64,000 nucleotides of DNA from Paenirhodobacter ferrireducens (GTDB taxonomy: Bacteria > Pseudomonadota > Alphaproteobacteria > Rhodobacterales > Rhodobacteraceae), in contig NZ_SAVB01000011.1 of NCBI RefSeq assembly GCF_004022265.1, forward strand, positions 1-64,000, written 5' to 3'. This document shows positions 8,158-17,501 of the stretch, piece after piece (within the stretch, counting starts at the first letter, position 1; each line of letters opens with the position of its first letter). Both the position numbers and the translations under genes were made by a program. The notes beneath the pieces were generated by a model that worked only from the letters and a program-made list of their open reading frames with translations, made no database searches and had not been told where the DNA came from.

Positions 8158-9126
8158 TCAGTTGGACAAAACCCGATGTTTGTCCTCCATGCTGCCGGAT
8201 TCTTCGGCACCCCGGCCCGAGGCGGCGAGCGGCGTGGGGTAAAGCGCCTCGAGCTCGCTCAGCAGCGCCTTCGCCAGCGGTGCAACCTCGGTCGCGTCGC
8301 GGGTGATCGCGTCGAAGGGGCAGCGATAGACGAAATGCTCGGGCAGGATCCGGCGCAGTCGTCCGTGATCGCACCAGCGCTTGGCGACATGGTCGGGCAG
8401 ATAGCCGATGAAGGCGCCGGTCAGGATCATGATGAGCTGTTGTTCCAGCCCCTGCGCCATCGCGGTCGAGTTGCGGAAATCGCGGTTGTTCCAGTGATCC
8501 TCGCGCCAATAGCTGCGCCCGACGGTCTTCAGCGAGGCGACGAATTCGGGCGTCAGATCGGCGTCCGGCACCGACCACAGCCGGTGGCCGCGGGCGCAGT
8601 AAAGCGTGTTGCGCTCCTCATAGAGTGGCGTGTAGCGCAGCCCCGCCACCTTGTGCGGAAACGACCCGATGCCGAGGTGCAGAACCCCGTCCAGCACCCG
8701 CGTCTGCAATTCCTGCGGCGAGGTCTGGGCAATCTCGAAGCGGATCGCGGAGGAGCGTTTCTCGAGCGTCGCCAAGGCTTCATACAGGCGGAAATTCGGG
8801 TCGGTCACCACGCTGTCGACGACGCCGATGCGCAGGGTGCCGGCGAGCGTATCGCGCAGCGCCGCGGTTTCCGAGACGAACCCGTCCATCGCGGCGAGCA
8901 GCCGTTCGATGGCGCGGTGCACCTGTTCGCCGCGCTGCGTCAGGCGGAACCCGGCGCGGCCGCGCCGGCACAGGGTCACACCGAGCCGGTCCTCAAGCGC
9001 CGAGATCTGTGCCGAGATCGTCGAGGCGCCGACGTTCAGCTCGGCCTGTGCGGCGGCAAAGCCGCGATGGCGCACCACCGCGTCGAAGACGCGCAACAGG
9101 CGGATGTCGGTTCCGGCAAGCTGCAT
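8158..9126 (-). CDS. LysR-family transcriptional regulator
   Basis: 322 residues. An N-terminal winged HTH (LLRVFDAVVRHRGFAAAQ, followed by TISAQISALEDRLG) is followed by a periplasmic-binding-protein-like effector domain. It is transcribed in the same direction as the ureohydrolase gene just downstream (67 nt gap). LysR proteins control guanidinobutyrate and related catabolic genes in other bacteria, so it may govern the gene at 7137-8090. It has two atypical features: it lies upstream in the same direction rather than divergent, and it directly follows a transporter-linked hydrolase. Confidence 0.88.
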   Translation of the reverse strand: MQLAGTDIRLLRVFDAVVRHRGFAAAQAELNVGASTISAQISALEDRLGVTLCRRGRAGFRLTQRGEQVHRAIERLLAAMDGFVSETAALRDTLAGTLRIGVVDSVVTDPNFRLYEALATLEKRSSAIRFEIAQTSPQELQTRVLDGVLHLGIGSFPHKVAGLRYTPLYEERNTLYCARGHRLWSVPDADLTPEFVASLKTVGRSYWREDHWNNRDFRNSTAMAQGLEQQLIMILTGAFIGYLPDHVAKRWCDHGRLRRILPEHFVYRCPFDAITRDATEVAPLAKALLSELEALYPTPLAASGRGAEESGSMEDKHRVLSN

Positions 9127-9158
9127 CGAGACCCTCCCGGCCGGGCGGGGCCTGCCGC

Positions 9159-9887
9159 TCAGGCGCCCTTCTCCCTCAGCCAGGCGGTGATGATGTCACG
9201 CAGCCTCTCGCCGGAAAAGGAGGGAAAATGCCCGCCATGCACCACCCGCACCGGCAGCCGGGCAAGGCGCTGCATCGAGCGCAGGTAATCCTCGGCGTTC
9301 GAGTGATAGGTCTCCTCGACCAGCGGGCCGTCATAGACGATGTCGCCCGAGATCAGCACACCGCTTGCCGCTTCCCACAGCGCGATGCCGCCCGGGGAAT
9401 GGCCCGGTGTGTGGATCACCTCGAACTGCCGGTCGCCAAGGTCGATGAGGTCGCCATCGGCCAGAATCCGCGTCGCCGGTGCCGCCTTCACCGCGTAGGT
9501 CGCCGAGCGGTAGGGCTCGGGCGGCAGCGCGTCGAAGATCTCGTCGGTCACATAGTCCGCCGCCACCGTGTTCTCGCGCGTCGGCTGGGCGAGGATCCCG
9601 GCCTCGGCGGCGTGGCACAGCCGGCAGGGGAATTCGTGGGTGCAGCCGACATGGTCGAAATGGGTATGGCTTGCGACGGCATCGAGCGGCCGCTCGGTCA
9701 CCAGCGGCACCCATTCGCGCAGCGACACCACGCCCATGCCGCTGTCGACCAGCATGTCGCGGTCGCGCCCGCGCACATGCCAGATGTTGCAGCGGAAGAA
9801 CTCCTGAATGAAGGGCTCGTCGATCTGGGTGATGTCGTCGCCGGCGCTGCGGCTGCGATACCAGTCGGCGGGGGGAATGCGTCTCAT
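9159..9887 (-). CDS. MBL-fold metallo-hydrolase
   Basis: 242 residues from ATG 9887. The dinuclear metal motif HTHFDH is at residues 74-79, with HTPGHSPGG and GDIVYDG further on, the order found in the glyoxalase II / metallo-beta-lactamase superfamily. Its start codon overlaps the stop of the ABC ATPase gene (ATGA at 9887-9884), so it is the translationally coupled last gene of that importer operon. It probably hydrolyses the imported compound or a thioester or lactone made from it. The substrate is unknown. Confidence 0.88.
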   Translation of the reverse strand: MRRIPPADWYRSRSAGDDITQIDEPFIQEFFRCNIWHVRGRDRDMLVDSGMGVVSLREWVPLVTERPLDAVASHTHFDHVGCTHEFPCRLCHAAEAGILAQPTRENTVAADYVTDEIFDALPPEPYRSATYAVKAAPATRILADGDLIDLGDRQFEVIHTPGHSPGGIALWEAASGVLISGDIVYDGPLVEETYHSNAEDYLRSMQRLARLPVRVVHGGHFPSFSGERLRDIITAWLREKGA

Positions 9888-10918
9888 GCGGCCTCCGGTT
9901 CGGGCAGGACGATCGGGTTGCGGCCATGAAGGATCACTTCGGCCCCGGGCGCCAGCACCGTGCCCTGCGGCAGATGCGCGACAAGGCGCATCCCGGGCGC
10001 GGCAAGGGGGGCGAAATGCGCGCGCAGATAGGCGCCGAAGAAGGCCGCCTCGACCAGCCGCGCCGGGCCGAGTGCCAGATCGCCCGACAGCCCCACCGAT
10101 TCCGGGCGCAGGCACAGCACGCCGCGCGCGGGCGTGGGGAGTGCCAGCGGGCCAAGCGGGCTGCCGACCCCTGCCCCGTCGCCGCGGGTGACGGGGATGC
10201 GGTTCACCTCGCCCATGAAATTCGCGGTGAAAAGGGTCGCCGGCCGCATGTAGACCTCTTCGGGCGTGCCGCAATGCTCGATCCGGCCGGCGTTCATCAC
10301 CACGATCCGGTCGGCGACGGCCATCGCCTCTTCCTGATCGTGGGTGACATGCACGAAGGTGGTGCCGACCCGGCGCTGGATCGCCTTCAGCTCGTCCTGC
10401 ATCTGCCGGCGCAGCTTCAGATCCAGCGCGCCGAGCGGCTCGTCGAGCAGCAGAACCTCGGGTTCGACGGCAAGCGCACGGGCGAGCGCCACGCGCTGCC
10501 GCTGCCCGCCCGACAGCTCGTGCGGGCGCCGCCCGGCCTTGTCGGCCAGCCCGACCATGGCCAGCATCTCCTCGGCCTTCGCATTGCGCGCCGACCGCCC
10601 CACGCCCCGCATCCGCAGCCCGAAGCCGACGTTGTCGCGCAGGCTCATGTGCGGGAAAAGGGCATAGTCCTGAAACATCGTCGTCGTCGGGCGATCCTTC
10701 GGCACCACCTGCGTCATGTCGCGTCCGCCGATCGTCACCCGCCCCTCGGTGGGGGTCAGGAAGCCGCCCAGGATCGACAGCAGCGTGGTCTTGCCGCAGC
10801 CCGAGGGGCCGAGCAGCACGATGAACTCGCCGGGCGCGATGGTCAGGTCGACCCGGCGCAGCGCGGTGAAGCTGCCGAAGCGGTGTTGAACGGCGTCGAT
10901 GCGCACCTCGGCGGTCAT
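9884..10918 (-). CDS. ABC transporter ATP-binding protein, PotA-like (second system)
   Basis: 344 residues with Walker A GPSGCGKT (37-44), signature LSGGQRQRVALARA, Walker B LLLDEPLGALD, H-loop HVTHDQEEA and a C-terminal TOBE-type region. It belongs to the second polyamine-type importer (9884-13590). Its reading frame overlaps the upstream permease by 4 nt and the downstream MBL-fold gene by 4 nt. Confidence 0.92.
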   Translation of the reverse strand: MTAEVRIDAVQHRFGSFTALRRVDLTIAPGEFIVLLGPSGCGKTTLLSILGGFLTPTEGRVTIGGRDMTQVVPKDRPTTTMFQDYALFPHMSLRDNVGFGLRMRGVGRSARNAKAEEMLAMVGLADKAGRRPHELSGGQRQRVALARALAVEPEVLLLDEPLGALDLKLRRQMQDELKAIQRRVGTTFVHVTHDQEEAMAVADRIVVMNAGRIEHCGTPEEVYMRPATLFTANFMGEVNRIPVTRGDGAGVGSPLGPLALPTPARGVLCLRPESVGLSGDLALGPARLVEAAFFGAYLRAHFAPLAAPGMRLVAHLPQGTVLAPGAEVILHGRNPIVLPEPEAA

Positions 10919-11685
10919 TTTCTGGCCTTTCGGAAAAGTGTGAACTCAAGCGTGACGGTGATCGCCACCGAGACAAGGAAGACGAGCGAGCCGATCGCGT
11001 TGGTCTTCGGCGACAGCCCCGAGCGCAGCATCGACCAGATCTCGACCGTCAAGGTGACGTCGAAGCGGGTCAGCAGGAAGGCGATGATGAACTCGTCCCA
11101 GCTGAAGGTGACCGACAGGAAGAAGGCCGCGGCCAGCGCCGGCGCCAGCATCGGCGCCGAGACCAGCGCCAGCACCTGCCATTCGCCCGCGCCAAGGTCG
11201 CGCGCGGCGCGCATCGCGTTCTTCTGATGCTCGCCCATGGCGGCGTAGAGGATCGAGAAGCACAGCGGCAGGTTGATGACGACATGGCCGATGCCGGTGG
11301 TCAGCAGCGAGGGGCCGACGCCGGCCGCGTTGAACATCTGCAGCAGGCCAAGCGCGATGATCAGGTAACTCACCGTCATCGGCGCGATCAACAGCGCCCG
11401 CATCGCCAGCGTGCCGGGCAGCGCCACCCGCGCCAGCCCCGAGGCCGCCATGAACCCCAGAAGCAGCGCCACGGTCGAGGAGCCGATCGCCACCAGCAGC
11501 GAATTGCCAAGCGCCGCCATCAGGTCGCGGTCGCTCAGGATCTCGGCATACCATTTCAGCGTCGCGCCGCGGAAGGGCGGCACCGGCAACCGGCCGTCCT
11601 GAAAGGAAAAGACCACCAGCACCACAACCGGCAGCAGGATGAAGGCGAAAAGCGCGACCAGATAGGCCCAGGAGAGGAACCGCAT
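10915..11685 (-). CDS. ABC transporter permease, PotC-like (second system)
   Basis: About 256 residues from ATG 11685 (MRFLSWAYLVALF). Hydrophobic segments and the cytoplasmic loop RAARDLGAGEWQ mark a type I importer permease. The start codon overlaps the stop of the preceding permease (TGATG), and the stop overlaps the ATPase start. A longer upstream frame is spurious because it covers the other permease. Confidence 0.9.
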   Translation of the reverse strand: MRFLSWAYLVALFAFILLPVVVLVVFSFQDGRLPVPPFRGATLKWYAEILSDRDLMAALGNSLLVAIGSSTVALLLGFMAASGLARVALPGTLAMRALLIAPMTVSYLIIALGLLQMFNAAGVGPSLLTTGIGHVVINLPLCFSILYAAMGEHQKNAMRAARDLGAGEWQVLALVSAPMLAPALAAAFFLSVTFSWDEFIIAFLLTRFDVTLTVEIWSMLRSGLSPKTNAIGSLVFLVSVAITVTLEFTLFRKARK

Positions 11686-12539
11686 CAGACCCGCTCCATC
11701 TTCAGCCAGCGCGCGCAGGCGGCATAGGCGAGCGTCACCAGCGCCATCAGCACCACCGACAGCGCCGAGGCCATCGGGTAATCGCCGCGCCGGCCGAGCT
11801 GCAGCATGATGAGTTGCGGCAGGGTCAGCTCGTTGTTGCCGCCCAGGATCTGCGGCGTGATGTAATCGCCGATGCACAGCACGAAGGTCAGGAAGGCGCC
11901 GGTCATCACGCCCGGCAGGGTCAGCGGCAGGATGACGAGGCGGATCACCTGGAACCGCGAGGCGCCCAGATCCTCGGCCGCGCGGGCATAGTTGGGCGAA
12001 AGCTGCACGAGGTTCGAATAGATCGTGAGCGTCAGCAGCATCACGAAGAAATGGACGAAGCCGATGACCGTCGCCGCCCGCGTCGCCATGATTTGCACCG
12101 GCGCGTCAAGGATGCCGAGCCCGAGAAGCGCGGTCATCACCACCCCCTTCTGGCCGAGCACCAGCGCCCAGGAGTAGGAGCGCACGACATAGGACGTCCA
12201 GAACGGCAGCACGGCCAGCAGCAGCGCCAGCCGCCGCCAGCGCACCGGCACCCGGGTGGCGATGATCCAGGCGAGCGGCCAGGCGAGCGCCACCGAGATC
12301 ACCGTGACGATCAGCGTGATCTGCAGCGAGACCCAGATCCCCCGGGTCAGCGCCGGCTCGGTGAAGATCCGCAGATAGTTGCCGAGGTCGGGCCCCGGCA
12401 CCATCTCGCGCCCGTCCAGATGGCCGAGGCTGATCCAGACCATGGCAGCGAAGGGCAGCACGAAGAATGCCACCGTCCAGAGCAGCGCCGGCAGCACCAG
12501 CGCCGCCCCCTGCCGTTTCTCGATCGCCTCGATGCCCAT
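11685..12539 (-). CDS. ABC transporter permease, PotB-like (second system)
   Basis: About 284 residues from ATG 12539 (MGIEAIEKRQGAAL). It has multiple membrane-spanning stretches and the EAA-type loop RAAEDLGASRFQV. It begins 1 nt after the binding-protein stop codon. Together with the genes at 10915, 9884 and 12541 it makes a complete polyamine-type ABC importer. Confidence 0.9.
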   Translation of the reverse strand: MGIEAIEKRQGAALVLPALLWTVAFFVLPFAAMVWISLGHLDGREMVPGPDLGNYLRIFTEPALTRGIWVSLQITLIVTVISVALAWPLAWIIATRVPVRWRRLALLLAVLPFWTSYVVRSYSWALVLGQKGVVMTALLGLGILDAPVQIMATRAATVIGFVHFFVMLLTLTIYSNLVQLSPNYARAAEDLGASRFQVIRLVILPLTLPGVMTGAFLTFVLCIGDYITPQILGGNNELTLPQLIMLQLGRRGDYPMASALSVVLMALVTLAYAACARWLKMERV

Positions 12540-12540
12540 C

Positions 12541-13590
12541 TCAGTTCTGCAGCATCTCGGTCCAGAGGTCCTGCATCGCGGCATCGGTCGCCGCATCCGG
12601 CACCGGGTAGAGCTGCGCGCGGGCAAGATAGTCGTCCTGCTCGTCCCAGCGGAGCACCGCCTTCTGATCGGCGTCGAGCTGCGCGCCCGCCTTGCGGTTC
12701 GCCGGCATCCCCCAGTAGCACGACGAGGTCGCGAGCCGCGCCTGCCCCTCGGGCGAGGTGATGTATTTCACGAATTCAAGCGCCAGCTCGGGCTTCTTCG
12801 AGTCCTTCAGCACCGCGATCGACTGCGCCCAGAGAAGCCCGCCCTCTTCCGGAATGGTCCAGTCGAGATCGGGGTTTTCCGCGTGCAGCACCGCGGTCAG
12901 CCACTCGCCGCCGCCGACCAGCACATCGACCTCGCCGGTCGCGAGCGCGGTCTGGCTCGCCACCACGTCCGAGACCTGCTTCGAGGCGGATTTCAGCGCG
13001 AAGAGCGGCGCCTTGATCTTGGCAAGCGCGGCGGCGTCCAGATCCTTGGTCGCGATCCCCTGCGCCACGCCGACCAGCCCCTCGACCGGCAGGTAATAGT
13101 CATAGACCGCGATGCGGCCGTCATACTTGCCCGAGAACAGCGTCTTCAGGCTCTTCATGTCCTCGGGATCGACCGCCGCCTTGTTGAAGGCGATGGTGTT
13201 GTAGCCGAACTTCTCGGTCACCGCATAGGTCACGCCATCGACCGAATTGTTCGCGGCCATCACCACCTGCGGGAAGTAATCGGCCGTCGCCATCTCGGCT
13301 GCGGGCAGCGGCGCCAGCAACCCGCGCTCGACCGCGCGATGCACGTCGACCGCGTCGATCACCATCACGTCCCAATCGCCCGGGCGCGACTGCTCGAGGA
13401 TCGTCAGCCCCGCCGCGGTGCCCTCGAATTCCTTGGTGTTGACCTTGACGCCATGGGCCTTCTCGAAGGGTTCGAGCAGCGCCGGGTCCGCATGGTCGCA
13501 CCAGATCAGCGCGTTCAGCTCCTCGGCCTCGGCCGCCGGGCCGAGGGCGGCCAGAAGGGCGGCCGCAGCACAGGAAGTCGTCAGTCTCAT
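12541..13590 (-). CDS. Extracellular solute-binding protein, PotD-like (second system)
   Basis: About 349 residues. The start at 13590 (MRLTTSCAAAALLAALG) is preferred over 13596 because GGGAG then lies 6 nt upstream. A Sec-type signal peptide with an AEAEE cleavage region is followed by the start of a PotD/opine-type binding protein (LNALIWCDHADPALLEPFE). It is the first gene of the second importer operon and is divergent from a TetR gene, so that regulator is the obvious candidate controller. Confidence 0.9.
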   Translation of the reverse strand: MRLTTSCAAAALLAALGPAAEAEELNALIWCDHADPALLEPFEKAHGVKVNTKEFEGTAAGLTILEQSRPGDWDVMVIDAVDVHRAVERGLLAPLPAAEMATADYFPQVVMAANNSVDGVTYAVTEKFGYNTIAFNKAAVDPEDMKSLKTLFSGKYDGRIAVYDYYLPVEGLVGVAQGIATKDLDAAALAKIKAPLFALKSASKQVSDVVASQTALATGEVDVLVGGGEWLTAVLHAENPDLDWTIPEEGGLLWAQSIAVLKDSKKPELALEFVKYITSPEGQARLATSSCYWGMPANRKAGAQLDADQKAVLRWDEQDDYLARAQLYPVPDAATDAAMQDLWTEMLQN

Positions 13591-13642
13591 CGTCATCTCC
13601 CGTTGGGTCCGGCACGTCTTCGGCGCCGCTTGCAGAAAAAAA

Positions 13643-13658
13643 ATTGAACGCATTCATT
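13643..13658. promoter_or_regulatory. Candidate TetR operator between the binding protein and tetR genes
   Basis: The AT-rich 109-bp divergent spacer contains an imperfect 16-bp dyad (12 of 16 positions symmetric) with core TGAACGCATTCA. It sits where both promoters must lie, as expected for a TetR-type operator shared by the divergent genes. Dyad symmetry is seen; function is inferred. Confidence 0.35.
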
Positions 13659-13699
13659 TTTTCAGTCAATGATAATTTTGAAGAGACGGGAGGGCCGCG

Positions 13700-14338
13700 A
13701 TGGCCGGGCTGCGGGAAAGACAGAAGGCGAAACGGAACCGCTCGATCCTGACGGCGGCAAGCGCACTTTTTGGGCAGGTCGGATACGAGGCGGCGCGAAT
13801 CGACGCCATCGCCGAGGCCGCCGAGGTCTCGGTCGGCACCTTCTACAACTATTTCGAGAACAAGGCGGACCTGCTGCTCGCCATCGTCTCGATGGAGGTC
13901 GAGGAGGTGCTACACCAAGGCGAGGCGGTGGTCGCCGCCCCCCCCGCGACGGCCGAGGCGGCGCTTTTGGCACTGATCTCGACCTATTACGACCATTCGC
14001 TTGTCTATCTGACGAAGGAGATGTGGCGGACCGCGATGGCGCTCTCGATCCAGCACCCGGAAACGCCCTTCTCGCGGCGCTATTTCGAGCTTGATGCGGC
14101 GCTGGCCGATCAGGTGACGGCGCTCTTGCGCGGGCTTCAGGTGCGCGGCACGATCCGGCGCGACGCCGATGCCGCGGCGCTTGGCGCGGTGATCTTCGCC
14201 GATCTGAATGCGCTTTTCGCGGGTTTCACCATGGACGAGGCGATGCCGCTTTCCAGCCTGAGCATGCAGATGGCGGCGCATGTGGCGGCGCTGACCGGGT
14301 TGCTTGCCCCGCCGCTGCGTCCGGTGGGCGCCAGCTGA
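13700..14338 (+). CDS. TetR/AcrR-family transcriptional regulator
   Basis: 212 residues. The N-terminal HTH is classic TetR (SILTAASALFGQVGYEA, then SVGTFYNYFENKADLL). The C-terminal ligand domain has no recognisable specificity. It is divergent from the second polyamine-type importer operon and upstream of a DadA-like oxidoreductase. It is therefore likely to respond to the transported compound and to repress one or both flanking operons. Confidence 0.9.
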   Translation: MAGLRERQKAKRNRSILTAASALFGQVGYEAARIDAIAEAAEVSVGTFYNYFENKADLLLAIVSMEVEEVLHQGEAVVAAPPATAEAALLALISTYYDHSLVYLTKEMWRTAMALSIQHPETPFSRRYFELDAALADQVTALLRGLQVRGTIRRDADAAALGAVIFADLNALFAGFTMDEAMPLSSLSMQMAAHVAALTGLLAPPLRPVGAS

Positions 14339-14405
14339 ATTCGCACTGGCCCCCGGCCGGCTTTCGCGCGATCACTTGCGCCGTGATTGATCGGAGATGT
14401 GCGAG

Positions 14406-15656
14406 ATGGCAGAGGTTCTGGTTCTGGGCGCCGGCATGGTCGGGGTTGCCGCGGCGCTTGAGCTGCAGACACGGGGCCATGCGGTGGTGCTGGTCGACCG
14501 GCGCGGTCCGGGCGAGGAGACGAGTTTCGGCAATGCGGGCTTCGTGCAGGGCGAGGCGGTCGAGCCCTATGCGATGCCGCGCGATCTGCGCACGCTCGCG
14601 GCCTATGCCGTCGGGCGCACGAACGATCTCGTCTATGACCCTTCCGCCCTGCCCCGGATGGCGCCCGTGCTGTGGCGCTATTTCCGCAACTCCGCTCCGG
14701 CGCGGCACCGGCAGATCTCGGCGGTCTATGCGCAGCTCGTGCAACGCGTGCTGGCCGATCACGCGCCGCTGATCGCGGCGGCGGGACAGGAGCCGCATAT
14801 CCGCCGCACCGGCTATCTGCAGATCTGGCGCGACGCGCGCGATGCCGAGGCGGGGGCGACCGAGGCGGAGCGGCTGATCCGCGACTATGACGTCACGGTC
14901 GCGGCGCTCGACGGGGCGGCGGTAGCGGCGGCGGAGCCGGCGCTGAAGCGGCCGGTGGCGGGCGGGCTGTTGTGGGGCGATTGCTGGACCAGCGACGACC
15001 CCGGCGCGCTGACCGCGGCCTATGCCGAGCTTTTCACCCGCCGCGGCGGCACGGTGCTGCGCGGCGAGGCCGCAAGCCTCGCGCGCAAGGGGGCCGGCTG
15101 GCAGGTCGAGACCGAGGCCGGGCCGGTCGATGCGGCACAGGCGGTGATCGCGCTCGGCCCCTGGTCGCCCGACCTGCTCGCCCGGCTCGGCTGGCGCGTG
15201 GCGATGCTGTGGAAGCGGGGCTATCACGGCCATTTCGCCGCGCCGGTCCGGTTGCAGCGACCGCTGATGGATGCCGATGCCGGGGTTGTGCTGAGCCCGA
15301 TGCGGCGCGGTCTGCGCATCGCCACCGGCGCCGCGCTCGTCGCCCGCGACGCGCCCTCCGATCCGGGCCAGCTTCTGCGCGGCGCCTGTGCGGCCTCGGA
15401 ACTGCTCGAGATCGGCACGCGGATCGCCGAGCCGCAATGGTTCGGCCACCGCCCCTGCCTGCCCGACATGCTGCCGCTCGTCGGCGCGGTGCCGGGAGAG
15501 CCCGGGCTCTGGGTCGATTTCGGCCATGGCCATCAGGGCTTCACCCTTGGCCCGACGACGGCGCAGCTGCTGGCGGACGCGATGGCGGGCGCGCGCACCG
15601 AGCTTCTGGCGGCGCTCGCCCCCGCCGCCCGCCCCGAGGTGATGCGCGCGGCCTGA
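14406..15656 (+). CDS. FAD-dependent oxidoreductase, DadA/glycine-oxidase-like
   Basis: About 416 residues from ATG 14406 (GGAG 9 nt upstream; ATG 14397 is too close to the same site). The N-terminal dinucleotide fold VLGAGMVGVAAALE is followed by ETSFGNAGFVQGEAV, the usual start of D-amino acid dehydrogenase small-subunit-like proteins. The C-terminal DFGHGHQGFTLGPTTAQL is a second family signature. It probably oxidatively deaminates a D-amino acid or a secondary amine. It follows the TetR gene after 67 nt and may be co-transcribed with it. Confidence 0.85.
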   Translation: MAEVLVLGAGMVGVAAALELQTRGHAVVLVDRRGPGEETSFGNAGFVQGEAVEPYAMPRDLRTLAAYAVGRTNDLVYDPSALPRMAPVLWRYFRNSAPARHRQISAVYAQLVQRVLADHAPLIAAAGQEPHIRRTGYLQIWRDARDAEAGATEAERLIRDYDVTVAALDGAAVAAAEPALKRPVAGGLLWGDCWTSDDPGALTAAYAELFTRRGGTVLRGEAASLARKGAGWQVETEAGPVDAAQAVIALGPWSPDLLARLGWRVAMLWKRGYHGHFAAPVRLQRPLMDADAGVVLSPMRRGLRIATGAALVARDAPSDPGQLLRGACAASELLEIGTRIAEPQWFGHRPCLPDMLPLVGAVPGEPGLWVDFGHGHQGFTLGPTTAQLLADAMAGARTELLAALAPAARPEVMRAA

Positions 15657-15770
15657 GGTCGGGCAAGATGCCCCCGGCAAACGGAAATTCCGCTTCTGCG
15701 CGTCATAAAACTGATGCGTTGCCGCAATAGGTGATCGGCTGCATACCAACGACCACGTCGGGACTTCCGC

Positions 15771-17501
15771 ATGCCTTCGCCTTCTGCGCGCGCCCTGTCG
15801 CGCCGCTCCCCGCCGCCCGCCGCCCGACTCGGGGACTTCTTCCAGGCGGGGCGCGGCGCGATGCTGTTCCTCGCCGCGATCTCGGTCCTCATCAACCTGC
15901 TGATGCTGACCGGCCCGGTGTTCATGATGCAGGTCTATGACCGGGTCCTGAGCAGCCGCAGCCTCGCGACGCTCATCGTCCTGCTGGCGCTGGTGAGCCT
16001 GCTCTATCTGGTGCAGGCCGCGCTCGACGGGGTGCGCACGCGCGCGGCGGCGCGGATCGCGGCGCGGCTTGATGCCGGGATCGCGCCGAAGATCTTCGCT
16101 GTCGCCGGAACGCGGGCCCGGCTTGGCCAGAGCGGGGCCGACGCGCAGCAGCCGCTGCGCGATCTCGACACGCTGCGCCAGTTCAACGGCGGCGGGCCGC
16201 TGACCCTGTTCGACCTGCCCTGGACGCCGGTCTATCTGCTGGTGCTGGCGCTCTTCAGCCCGGTGCTCGGGCTGATCTCGGCGATCGGCGCGGCGATGCT
16301 CTTCGCGCTGACGCTGCTGGCCGACCGCGTGTCGCAGGACGCCAACGCCCGGGTCTCGCAGCAGCTGGCAAGGCGCAACGCGCTGGCCGAGAACGGGCTG
16401 CAGGATTGCGAGGGGGCCGAGGCGCTCGGCATCTTCGACCGGATCGGCGCGCGGTGGGATGCGGCGCACCGGGTGCTGGTGCAGGTGCAGCTGACGCTGT
16501 CCGACCGGGCGGGCGATCTGCGCGCGCTGGCCAAGGGGTTCCGCTTTCTGCTGCAGTCGCTGACCCTGGCGGCGGGCGCCTGGCTGGTGATCCGCGGCGA
16601 TCTGTCGGCGGGCTCGATGATGGCGACCTCGGTGATTTCGTCGCGCGCCGTCGCCCCGATCGAGCAGGCGATCGCCCAGTGGCGCGGCTTTCGCGCCGCC
16701 CGTGGCGCCCGCGCCCGGCTCGAGAAATCCTTCGCGCTGCTGCCGGCCGAGCCCACGGGGATCGACCTCGCCCCGCCCGCGCGCGACGTCGTCTTCGACA
16801 ATTTCGCGGTGACCGCGCCGGGGCAGACCCGGCCGCTGCTGGCGGGCGTGAACATGCGGCTCGAGGCGGGCGACGGGCTTGGCGTCATCGGGCCGAGCGG
16901 GGCGGGCAAGACCAGCCTGCTGCGCGGTGTCCTGGGGCTCTGGCCCGGCACCGCGGGCGGGCTGCGCTTCGACGGCGCGACGCCCGACCAGTGGCGCCTC
17001 GGGGCGCGCGGCTTCTCGGGCTATCTGCCGCAGGACATCCGGCTGATGCCCGGCACCGTCGCCGAGAACATCGCGAGCCTCGAACCCGATGCGCCGACCG
17101 AGGAGATCGTGCGTGCGGCCGAGCTCGCCGGCGCGCATGCGATGATCCTCGCCCTGCCCGAGGGCTACAACACCCGGCTTGGCGACGATGGCGCGGCGCT
17201 TTCGGCCGGGCAGAGGCAGCGCATCGCGCTGGCGCGGGCGGTCTACCGGCGGCCGTTCCTCGTGGTGATGGACGAGCCGAACGCGCATCTCGACGCCGAG
17301 GGCGATCAGGCCCTGACCGAGGCGATCCGGCGGCTGCGGGCGGCGGGCTCGATCGTGATCTGCGTCGCGCACCGGCCCTCGGCGCTGGCGGCGCTGAACA
17401 AGGTGGCGATGATCGAGGCGGGGCGGCTGCGCGCCTATGGCCCGCGGGATGAAATTCTGGGGCAGGTGGTGAAACATCCGCGTGCGGTGGTGCAGAAATG
17501 A
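15771..17501 (+). CDS. Type I secretion system permease/ATPase (PrtD-like)
   Basis: 576 residues. An N-terminal six-helix membrane domain (FLAAISVLINLLMLTGPVF, MQVYDRVLSSRS) is fused to a C-terminal ATPase with Walker A GPSGAGKT, signature LSAGQRQRIALARA and Walker B VVMDEPNAHLD. This exporter-type half-transporter drives one-step secretion of RTX proteins. Its stop overlaps the adaptor gene start (ATGA, 17498-17501). The RTX protein at 19936 is the probable substrate. No TolC-type outer-membrane gene is present, so a channel encoded elsewhere is needed. Confidence 0.93.
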   Translation: MPSPSARALSRRSPPPAARLGDFFQAGRGAMLFLAAISVLINLLMLTGPVFMMQVYDRVLSSRSLATLIVLLALVSLLYLVQAALDGVRTRAAARIAARLDAGIAPKIFAVAGTRARLGQSGADAQQPLRDLDTLRQFNGGGPLTLFDLPWTPVYLLVLALFSPVLGLISAIGAAMLFALTLLADRVSQDANARVSQQLARRNALAENGLQDCEGAEALGIFDRIGARWDAAHRVLVQVQLTLSDRAGDLRALAKGFRFLLQSLTLAAGAWLVIRGDLSAGSMMATSVISSRAVAPIEQAIAQWRGFRAARGARARLEKSFALLPAEPTGIDLAPPARDVVFDNFAVTAPGQTRPLLAGVNMRLEAGDGLGVIGPSGAGKTSLLRGVLGLWPGTAGGLRFDGATPDQWRLGARGFSGYLPQDIRLMPGTVAENIASLEPDAPTEEIVRAAELAGAHAMILALPEGYNTRLGDDGAALSAGQRQRIALARAVYRRPFLVVMDEPNAHLDAEGDQALTEAIRRLRAAGSIVICVAHRPSALAALNKVAMIEAGRLRAYGPRDEILGQVVKHPRAVVQK

